From assembly GCA_965363755.1 (NCBI GenBank), contig CBDTVL010000050.1:1-18830 (forward strand): a stretch of DNA of 18,830 nucleotides. Direction: 5' to 3'. Under the pieces are notes generated by a model that saw nothing but the letters and a program-made list of their open reading frames with translations, made no database searches and was not told the origin of the DNA. Positions 1 through 5,413 of the stretch are shown piece by piece. The stretch is from JL08 sp965363755 (GTDB lineage Bacteria; Pseudomonadota; Alphaproteobacteria; Rhodobacterales; Rhodobacteraceae). Each line of letters starts with the position of its first letter. Positions within the stretch are counted from its first letter, which is position 1. A program made the position numbers and the translations under genes.

Positions 1-186
1 GTCGCGATAAGGGAGTAATTCGACCAACTCAAATCCTACCACGTTGCTTTCGGCACATAAGCGGCGGATCAAAGGAAAGACTTCCCGCGGAGTAAGCCCG
101 TTAGACTCCGGGTGTCCCGTGCCCGGCATAAACGCCGGATCGAGCCCAAAAGCGGACGCTATCTTGCGTGTGATCTGCCGCTTGAG
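1..186 (-). pseudogene. 3' fragment of a ureohydrolase (agmatinase/arginase family) gene, 5'-truncated and running off the left edge
   Basis: Read on the minus strand, codons from about 144 down to 1 give a peptide with GLDPAFMPGTGHPE, then NGLTPRE, then NVVGFELVELLPYRD. These are the signatures of the C-terminal third of ureohydrolases: the LDPAFxPGTGxPE loop after the second metal motif, the GL(T/S)xRE helix start and the final VVGFxxVEL strand. Established family knowledge places an SxDxDxxDP metal-binding strand directly before this loop. Here that position reads SAFGLDP, so the two manganese-ligand aspartates are absent. An in-frame TAG sits at 187-189, and no ureohydrolase-like sequence is visible upstream in any frame. 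I infer a gene remnant left by a deletion or rearrangement with a breakpoint near 145-190. The rest of the C-terminus lies outside the window. An uncaught frameshift is the alternative, but the lost metal strand argues for decay. Confidence 0.68.
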
Positions 187-211
187 CTAGCTAGAAAGCG
201 GATCATAGGAG

Positions 212-664
212 ATGAAGCATGAAAGCGATCGAAAAACTGCTCAAACACTGAGGCTGTTCCCCAAGTATTACGTCGGACAGCACGGACCTCAACTCCCACA
301 CCATGCTGTAATGCAGACGTTTGCATTCGTACTATCTGTGTTTGGTCTTGTCGCGGCAACGTGCTGGACTATCATATCTGGGATTTTAGACGTCAATAAC
401 GTGGTTGAAGATACGAGCATGTTTCAGCGATCAGGTGCCGTTTTGGTTGCATTTGTCGTTCTGCACGAACTGTTTGGCGATCACATACATATAGCCCGCC
501 CCAACTTTGCGGGTGAAACCGCCGAAGCCTTGTTCGCTGAAGCCAAGGAACGGAGAGTTCGATTAATTCAGAATTGGCATCGTTTTGCGCTCTTTCTAAC
601 TGTTCTTGGCACGGCAATTTGGGCCTACGGTGATTTTCTATTCAACAACTATGATGCGGTCTGA
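212..664 (+). CDS. Hypothetical three-helix membrane protein
   Basis: This is a 150-residue protein I do not recognise. The hydrophilic N-terminus (about 1-33) is followed by a strong hydrophobic segment at 34-58, a weaker one at 70-88 and a third at 123-144. A charged, amphipathic stretch (about 100-120, rich in A, E, K and R) lies between the second and third. There are no catalytic motifs. An in-frame stop at 206-208 rules out extension. The AGGAG at 207-211 abuts the ATG directly, which is an unusually short spacing, so the internal ATG at 311 (residue 34) remains possible; starting there would remove the hydrophilic N-terminus and begin at the first helix. The gene stands alone, divergent from the broken ureohydrolase. 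Its G+C is low (two 60-base samples I counted, 301-360 and 541-600, are 48% and 43%), suggesting acquired DNA. It reads like a real protein, but its function is unknown. Confidence 0.6.
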   Translation: MKHESDRKTAQTLRLFPKYYVGQHGPQLPHHAVMQTFAFVLSVFGLVAATCWTIISGILDVNNVVEDTSMFQRSGAVLVAFVVLHELFGDHIHIARPNFAGETAEALFAEAKERRVRLIQNWHRFALFLTVLGTAIWAYGDFLFNNYDAV

Positions 665-712
665 TTTGGATATCGGTCTTTGTGCAGCTTCAGCGTATTT
701 GCAACTCCTATT

Positions 713-745
713 GAACGGCAGCTTGGCCCCGCAGTGCGGACTTTG
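713..745 (+). repeat. Short dispersed repeat, copy 1
   Basis: This segment begins GAACGGCAG and contains CCCGCAG and GAC-TTG blocks. It matches 27 of 33 positions with 1367-1399 without gaps (counted by eye). Copy 1 contains the short palindrome CCGCAGTGCGG and continues into GCGAATGTCCGGTTCCCGCCC up to about 778, a continuation not seen in copy 2. It lies between the orphan membrane protein and the NTF2-like gene. From memory, similar GGCAG...GCGAATGTCCGG intergenic sequences recur in Roseobacter genomes, but I cannot verify that here. Confidence 0.5.
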
Positions 746-840
746 GTGCGTAGCGCAGCGAATGTCCGGTTCCCGCCCAAATCTACCGCATCAGATGCAT
801 TATGCTCCAACACCCATGCACGATGTTGTAGCTAAGAGAT

Positions 841-1245
841 TCATGCAGAACGCCAACCGCAGGTACACGATACCGCGACTATAAATCGCCACTCGCCATC
901 GCAATTCCGCATGACATAGTGGCCATCGATCTTTTCAAGGAGAGATCCGTCGTCTTTGATCCTGTTAACTTCGGTCGCATCCAAAATCGCGAGCCCGTCT
1001 CCGCATGAGGTTGCTTCGATTGACCCAATGGTTGTGTGACTGAAACCGGCTGCATCCAGCCCTGCAAACACTTTTTCAAGAAGTGATACGAGTGCTTGCC
1101 GGTCGGGCAACGACACAGCGCCTGTCGGGAGCACGAACATCGAGGGCTCGTCAAAACACGCTGCTACCCCCTTGAAATCGCGCTTGTTCCAGCAATCGAG
1201 ATATTGGTCAAAGAGTTTTTGCGCTTCTTCCGACAGATTGCTCAT
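841..1245 (-). CDS. NTF2-fold, SnoaL-like small protein
   Basis: This 134-residue protein has the layout of the NTF2-like/SnoaL-like superfamily (cone-shaped alpha+beta barrel, often annotated DUF4440, SnoaL or a related family). An N-terminal helix pair (residues 4-30, with WNKRDFKGVAACFDEP matching the usual W..rD.d.l...f...) is followed by the first barrel strand and a third helix around 47-61. Long strands occupy 71-98, 106-113 and 117-126, ending in the typical GEWRFIVAVSC segment. Such proteins are cytosolic dimers used as ketosteroid-isomerase-type enzymes, dehydratases, accessory folds or ligand binders; nothing here fixes which one. The start is well supported: GGAGG at 1251-1255 lies 5 nt before the ATG. 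It is monocistronic as far as can be seen, with no functional link to either neighbour. Confidence 0.75.
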   Translation of the reverse strand: MSNLSEEAQKLFDQYLDCWNKRDFKGVAACFDEPSMFVLPTGAVSLPDRQALVSLLEKVFAGLDAAGFSHTTIGSIEATSCGDGLAILDATEVNRIKDDGSLLEKIDGHYVMRNCDGEWRFIVAVSCTCGWRSA

Positions 1246-1633
1246 TTAAACCTCCGCTTATGAAAACCAGAAGTATTTACTGTACACAACAGGTGATCGA
1301 GTGGCTACTGAGCCGCGATACATGGATGGCTAATGCGCTTTATAATTGAAACTATTGCAATTCCGCGAACGGCAGGTTTGTCCCGCAGAGCAGACCTTGA
1401 CAGCACTCAACTACAATAGGTCCTGACCCTAGAATGAACTTCTCGCCCCGAAAGAGCTCAGAATGGACGTTGCCGCATCCGTAGCCAAGCCTGCTTGGCA
1501 GTTAGTCCAAGCGCCCAACGCTAAGCCTTGCGCGATGCGAACGAGGTTGATGAATTAAATCTCGGCGATGTTGCGTCGATGGAACTGCCTCGCCTCACTT
1601 GCAACGCGCGTCGCTGCCGTCTAGCGATACCCT
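1246..1633. other. 388-bp gene-poor interval with a repeat copy and a small hairpin
   Basis: No convincing gene is seen. The interval holds the second copy of the short dispersed repeat (1367-1399) and a perfect 6-bp hairpin at 1484-1499 (GCCAAG, loop CCTG, CTTGGC) without a T-tract. Regulatory sequences for the minus-strand NTF2-like gene and for the synthetase operon must lie here, but no clear promoter stands out. A 41-codon frame at 1525-1650 has no usable start. Composition is mixed and looks like decayed sequence. Confidence 0.5.
1367..1399 (+). repeat. Short dispersed repeat, copy 2
   Basis: This is the second, diverged copy of the segment at 713-745, in the same orientation. The shared blocks are GAACGGCAG, CCCGCAG, GAC and TTG in register, with 27 of 33 positions identical. 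Similarity fades after 1399. Both copies are intergenic and flank the NTF2-like gene. Confidence 0.5.
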
Positions 1634-3169
1634 ATGTTATCCATCTTTGATCAAGGGCCACCACCGCCCTGCCCCGCCCCATTCAATCTGGCCGCTCATG
1701 TCCTGAGTCAGGCGGCATCGATGCCTGATAAGACTGCGCTTTCAATCCTCAATCACGATCACACCGAGGACTGGACATTCGCCCAGTTGGAGCACGCGGT
1801 TTTGAGCACTGCCGCCGGGCTGCGGGGTGCGGGGCTGCGCCAAGGGGCGCGTGTATTAATGCGGCTTGGAAATTCCGTCGATTTCCCCATCGCCTATCTT
1901 GGCTGCATCGCTGGAGGCTTCATCCCGATCCCGACGTCGGCACAATTGACTGAGACCGAAGTCATAGCAATCATGTCGGATCTCTCGCCCGCAGCTGTGC
2001 TGCGCGATCCAGCCGTCGCCTGTCCACCCCATGAACTGACCCTAGACCTATCAGATTTGCGCGATTTTTATCAAAAAGCGCGCCCAACCAACGAAAACGA
2101 ATACGATCTCGGCAATCCAAATCGGCTCGCCTATATCATCTATACGTCGGGAACCTCCGGCTCCCCCCGCGCAGTTGCCCATGCCCACCGCGCGATCTGG
2201 GCGCGCCAAATGATGGTGCGGGGATGGTATGATTTGCGCGCCGACGACCGACTGTTGCACGCGGGTGCCTTCAACTGGACCTACACTTTGGGGACCGGCC
2301 TGATGGATCCATGGACACTGGGGGCAACGGCCCTGATCCCCGGCGCTGGCGTCGGGACAGGCGATCTGCCCCGTCTGGTAGCAAAACACAACGCTACCAT
2401 TTTTGCTGCGGCGCCGGGGGTTTACCGCAGAATCCTGAACCAACACGCCCGCATTGATGCCCCCAGTTTGCGGCATGGGCTGAGCGCCGGAGAAAAACTG
2501 CCGTTGCGTCTGCGCGACGCATGGCGGGTTGTGACCGGAACCGAGGTGTACGAGGCATATGGCATGTCTGAATGCTCGACGTTCATTTCTTCCAATCCGG
2601 CGACCCCGGCGCGTGGAGATGCCTTGGGATCACCACAAACCGGACGCCGGGTCGCAATTTTGGATGCCGCAGGTCCTGTGAGCCAAGGCCTTGAGGGCAC
2701 TATCGCCATTCACCGCGATGACCCTGGCCTGATGCTGGAGTACCTCAATGCCGCCGCAGACACCGCAGCCCGCATGCAAGGCGACTGGTTCCTGACCGGA
2801 GATCAGGGCGCCATGGCAGTGGACGGGCAAATCACCTATCTTGGCCGCGCAGATGACATGATGAATGCGGGTGGCTACCGTGTTTCTCCACTAGAGGTCG
2901 AAGCTGCCTTGTCAGATTTTCCGGGGATCGAGGCCATTGGTGTAATCGACGTCTTGGCAAAACAAGACACGCGTATCATTGCGGCGTTTTATGCCGGCCC
3001 AAAGGTGCTGGACGACGACGCCCTGCATCGCTATGCCCAAACCAAACTGGCACGGTACAAGCAGCCCCGCGCCTATGTCCATCTGGCAAACCTGCCAACC
3101 GGGGCAAACGGCAAGCTGTTACGCCGCGCCCTGCGCGCTTATTTTGAGGCCCCAGATGATCAAACTTGA
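1634..3169 (+). CDS. AMP-binding acyl-CoA synthetase
   Basis: This 511-residue ANL-superfamily enzyme is expected to activate a carboxylic acid with ATP to an acyl-adenylate and transfer it to CoA. The core motifs are in order: phosphate loop YTSGTSGSPRAVAHAH (170-185), adenine motif YEAYGMSE (306-313), GDWFLTGD (383-390; D390 binds ribose hydroxyls), hinge GRADDMMNAGGYRVSPLEVE (404-423) and the catalytic lysine K494 in NGKLLRR. The phosphate loop has R179 where lysine is usual and A180 where glycine is usual. Length and layout fit short/medium-chain or aromatic acyl-CoA ligases; the substrate cannot be read from sequence. A stop at 1622-1624 limits the start to the ATG at 1634, which has no good ribosome binding site. 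It is the first gene of a coupled operon, and its end overlaps the next start by 14 nt. Confidence 0.9.
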   Translation: MLSIFDQGPPPPCPAPFNLAAHVLSQAASMPDKTALSILNHDHTEDWTFAQLEHAVLSTAAGLRGAGLRQGARVLMRLGNSVDFPIAYLGCIAGGFIPIPTSAQLTETEVIAIMSDLSPAAVLRDPAVACPPHELTLDLSDLRDFYQKARPTNENEYDLGNPNRLAYIIYTSGTSGSPRAVAHAHRAIWARQMMVRGWYDLRADDRLLHAGAFNWTYTLGTGLMDPWTLGATALIPGAGVGTGDLPRLVAKHNATIFAAAPGVYRRILNQHARIDAPSLRHGLSAGEKLPLRLRDAWRVVTGTEVYEAYGMSECSTFISSNPATPARGDALGSPQTGRRVAILDAAGPVSQGLEGTIAIHRDDPGLMLEYLNAAADTAARMQGDWFLTGDQGAMAVDGQITYLGRADDMMNAGGYRVSPLEVEAALSDFPGIEAIGVIDVLAKQDTRIIAAFYAGPKVLDDDALHRYAQTKLARYKQPRAYVHLANLPTGANGKLLRRALRAYFEAPDDQT

Positions 3170-3791
3170 TATCATGTCCGACCCGATCTGCCCTTGGTGT
3201 TACATCGGGAAGTCTCATCTGGACAAAGCCCTGACAGAGCATCCGGACCATCCGTTCACCATCGAATGGCATCCGTTTCAGCTAAACCCCGACATGCCGG
3301 CTGGCGGCATGGATCGGCGCGCCTATCTGGAAGGCAAGTTCGGAGGAAAAGACGGCGCTGTCGCCGCTTATGCGCCGGTTGTGCAAAGTGCCAAAGATGC
3401 AGGTTTGACAATCAATTTCGACGCGATGCAGCGTACCCCCAATACGCTGGACGCGCATCGTTTGATCCATTGGGCAGGCATTGAGGGACGTCAGACCGCC
3501 GCTGTCTCGCAACTGTTTCAGGCCTATTTTGTCGATGGCTCAGACATTGGTGATGCCGAGGTTCTGTCAGATATCGCTGACGGAATCGGTATGGATGCGT
3601 CCGTTGTCATGCGCTTGCTGAAGTCGGGTTCCGATGTGGAGGACATCCGCGCGCGCGACGCCCATAGCCGCGAAATGGGAATCAATTCAGTTCCAACTTT
3701 TATCGTCGACGGCAAACACGCCGTCCCCGGGGCTCAGCCGCCTGAACTATGGGGGCGTGTGATTGCGGAGTTTCAGGAGGCAAACGCCTAA
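3156..3791 (+). CDS. FrnE-like DsbA-family oxidoreductase
   Basis: This 211-residue thioredoxin-fold protein belongs to the DsbA/FrnE/HCCA-isomerase group. The N-terminal strand KLDIMSDPICPWCYIG carries the redox motif C12-P-W-C15, which identifies a FrnE-type dithiol oxidoreductase; 2-hydroxychromene-2-carboxylate isomerases lack this CxxC pair. The helical insertion runs about 50-165. The cis-proline loop is SVPT at 178-181 (P180), followed by FIVDGKHAVPGAQPPE. No signal peptide is visible, so it is probably cytosolic, as is usual for FrnE. The ATG at 3156 lies inside the end of the synthetase gene with GAGG at 3146-3149; an upstream extension of the frame would only read through the synthetase. 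Its stop overlaps the channel start (TAATG). The physiological substrate is unknown; a role linked to the synthetase product is possible but unproven. Confidence 0.88.
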   Translation: MIKLDIMSDPICPWCYIGKSHLDKALTEHPDHPFTIEWHPFQLNPDMPAGGMDRRAYLEGKFGGKDGAVAAYAPVVQSAKDAGLTINFDAMQRTPNTLDAHRLIHWAGIEGRQTAAVSQLFQAYFVDGSDIGDAEVLSDIADGIGMDASVVMRLLKSGSDVEDIRARDAHSREMGINSVPTFIVDGKHAVPGAQPPELWGRVIAEFQEANA

Positions 3792-4135
3792 TGTCGTTCA
3801 GCCGCCCGCAACTTCTGATCGTCGCCCTGATCTCCATCATCGTCGGCGGCACAGTGTTTTTCCATTTTATCGAAGGCTGGGGCTGGGTTGACGCCTATTT
3901 TTTCACCGTCATAACGCTGTCCACCGTTGGCTACGGATCACTTGTCCCGCAGACTGTGGTCGGTAAACTTGGGACAACGCTTTTTATCTTTGTCGGACTG
4001 GGGCTGTTTTCCCTCGCGATACATCAATTCAGCGATTTCACCCTGCGCCGCAGGCGGCGCGACCGGGCTGTGCGGATCGCCAAAAGCGAAGAAGCTTATG
4101 TCGAGGCTGAGACTGGCAACGGAAATTCCAAGTGA
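3791..4135 (+). CDS. Two-TM potassium channel protein
   Basis: This is a 114-residue inner-membrane protein with the minimal 2TM K+ channel architecture. TM1 spans about 7-27, a re-entrant pore helix about 34-44, the selectivity filter is T45-V46-G47-Y48-G49 and TM2 spans about 58-79. A short cytoplasmic tail begins with an arginine cluster (85-91). It matches the Ion_trans_2 family and would work as a tetramer. It has no RCK, cyclic-nucleotide or voltage-sensor domain, so gating must come from the tail or from a partner. Start choice: AGGAGG at 3775-3780 and the TAATG overlap with the preceding stop favour 3791 over an in-frame ATG at 3749 that lies inside the upstream gene. The stop overlaps the GTG start of the MFS gene. 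Confidence 0.88.
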   Translation: MSFSRPQLLIVALISIIVGGTVFFHFIEGWGWVDAYFFTVITLSTVGYGSLVPQTVVGKLGTTLFIFVGLGLFSLAIHQFSDFTLRRRRRDRAVRIAKSEEAYVEAETGNGNSK

Positions 4136-5343
4136 CGGACCCCAAAGGCAGCGGCATGGGCCGCGTCGAATTTGTCACGCTGTGCGCCATGATGGTGGCC
4201 ACAGTTGCGTTCTCGATCGATGCGATGTTGCCCGCCCTGCCCGAAATTGGCGCCGAGCTTAGCCCCGGCGATTTGAACCGGGCGCAACTTATTCTGACCT
4301 CTTTTGTACTGGGAATGGGGCTGGGAACCGCCTTTACCGGTCCGTTATCGGATGCGTTTGGGCGCAAACCGATCATGCTTTGGGGCGGAGCGCTTTACAT
4401 CACCGGTGCAGCTGTAGCCTGGTATAGCAGTTCGCTGGAATGGGTGCTGGCGGCACGTGTCGCACAAGGATTGGGCGCTGCGGGACCGCGCGTTGCAACT
4501 GTTGCCGTGATCCGCGACTTTTATGCCGGGCGTGAAATGGCCAAGCTGATGTCATTTGTCATGATCGTCTTTACCTTGGTCCCGGCTTTTGCTCCGTCAA
4601 TGGGGGCGGTGATCATTTCAGGCTTTGGCTGGCGCAGCATTTTTGCCGCCTTCATCCTGTTCTCAGTGATCAGTATGGTCTGGATGTCGGTGCGATTGCG
4701 TGAACCTCTGGCCGTTGCTGACCGCAGGCCATTTCAGGCGACATTGCTTTGGGACGCGGTGAAGGAGCTATTTGCAAATCCGGCGGTACGGGTTTCAATT
4801 GCGGTACAAACATTAATCTTCAGCATGCTGTTTTCGATGCTCAGTTCAGTGCAGCAGATCTATGATATCACCTTTGCGCGCGGCGACCAGTTTCCGTTAT
4901 GGTTTGGTGGCATCGCCCTGGTATCAGGCACGGCTGGTTTCTTGAACGCGGCACTTGTCATCCATGTTGGCATGCGGCGTCTTGTTGCCATGTCCCTAAT
5001 AACGCAAGTCATCATATGCGGTTGCATGGTCGCGGTGACATTGGCGGACCCGTCTCAGTCGCTGTTGTTCGCAGCTTTTTTATTCTGGCAGTTCTCGCTG
5101 TTTTTCATGATGGGGATGACAATCGGCAATCTGAACGCCATCGCGATGGAACCGATGGGGCATATTGCCGGCATGGCGGCCTCCGTGATGGGGGCAGTTT
5201 CGACGGTATTGGCGGCCGCCATCGCGGCCCCGTTGGGCTTGGCCTTTGATGGCACGCCGCTGCCATTGTCGGTTGGCGTTTTCTCTATGGCTATTGTGGC
5301 CTATGGCCTGATGGGAGCCTTGCGCCGAAGCGAGGCTGCCTAG
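4132..5343 (+). CDS. MFS transporter, Bcr/CflA drug-resistance type
   Basis: This 403-residue, 12-helix inner-membrane antiporter is expected to export small molecules using the proton gradient. Motif A between TM2 and TM3 reads GPLSDAFGRKP (70-80). The TM1 end SIDAMLPALP (28-37) and the TM4-region segment QGLGAAGPRVATVAVIRDF (112-130) are typical of the Bcr/CflA subfamily (bicyclomycin, chloramphenicol, multidrug). The start is taken as the GTG at 4132, overlapping the channel stop as GTGA. An in-frame ATG at 4156 (residue 9) is an alternative and would leave all helices intact. It is the last gene of the four-gene plus-strand operon. The substrate is unknown and could be related to the product of the synthetase and oxidoreductase. 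Confidence 0.88.
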   Translation: MTDPKGSGMGRVEFVTLCAMMVATVAFSIDAMLPALPEIGAELSPGDLNRAQLILTSFVLGMGLGTAFTGPLSDAFGRKPIMLWGGALYITGAAVAWYSSSLEWVLAARVAQGLGAAGPRVATVAVIRDFYAGREMAKLMSFVMIVFTLVPAFAPSMGAVIISGFGWRSIFAAFILFSVISMVWMSVRLREPLAVADRRPFQATLLWDAVKELFANPAVRVSIAVQTLIFSMLFSMLSSVQQIYDITFARGDQFPLWFGGIALVSGTAGFLNAALVIHVGMRRLVAMSLITQVIICGCMVAVTLADPSQSLLFAAFLFWQFSLFFMMGMTIGNLNAIAMEPMGHIAGMAASVMGAVSTVLAAAIAAPLGLAFDGTPLPLSVGVFSMAIVAYGLMGALRRSEAA

Positions 5344-5351
5344 GTTCAACA

Positions 5352-5371
5352 CCGATAGACTTTACTGTCGG
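5352..5371. terminator. Candidate hairpin between convergent genes
   Basis: The inverted repeat CCGATAG, loop ACTTTA, CTGTCGG makes a 7-bp stem with one G-T pair, 8 bases after the MFS stop and about 43 bases before the kinase stop on the other strand. There is no T-tract on the plus strand, so intrinsic termination is uncertain. Confidence 0.35.
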
Positions 5372-5413
5372 CCAAGGTCTGTTGTGCAGCCAGCGTGGAC
5401 ATTACGACGCCTT

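Noticed and set aside
606..884. Plus-strand open frame of 92 codons
   Set aside because: It overlaps the end of the membrane-protein gene and the 3' end of the NTF2-like gene, contains the short repeat, and its product has no family-like pattern.
1500..1521. Integron attC-like words (GTTAGTC and GCCCAAC)
   Set aside because: The order and orientation of the two boxes is wrong for an attC site, one box has a mismatch, and no integrase or cassette-like gene array is present.
1525..1650. 41-codon frame before the synthetase gene
   Set aside because: It has only a TTG near its beginning, no ribosome binding site and runs into the synthetase gene; the peptide has just a vague cysteine-pair pattern.
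2979..3155. N-terminal extension of the FrnE-like protein
   Set aside because: This part of the frame lies inside the synthetase gene's conserved C-terminal domain, and the FrnE family begins right at the ATG at 3156.
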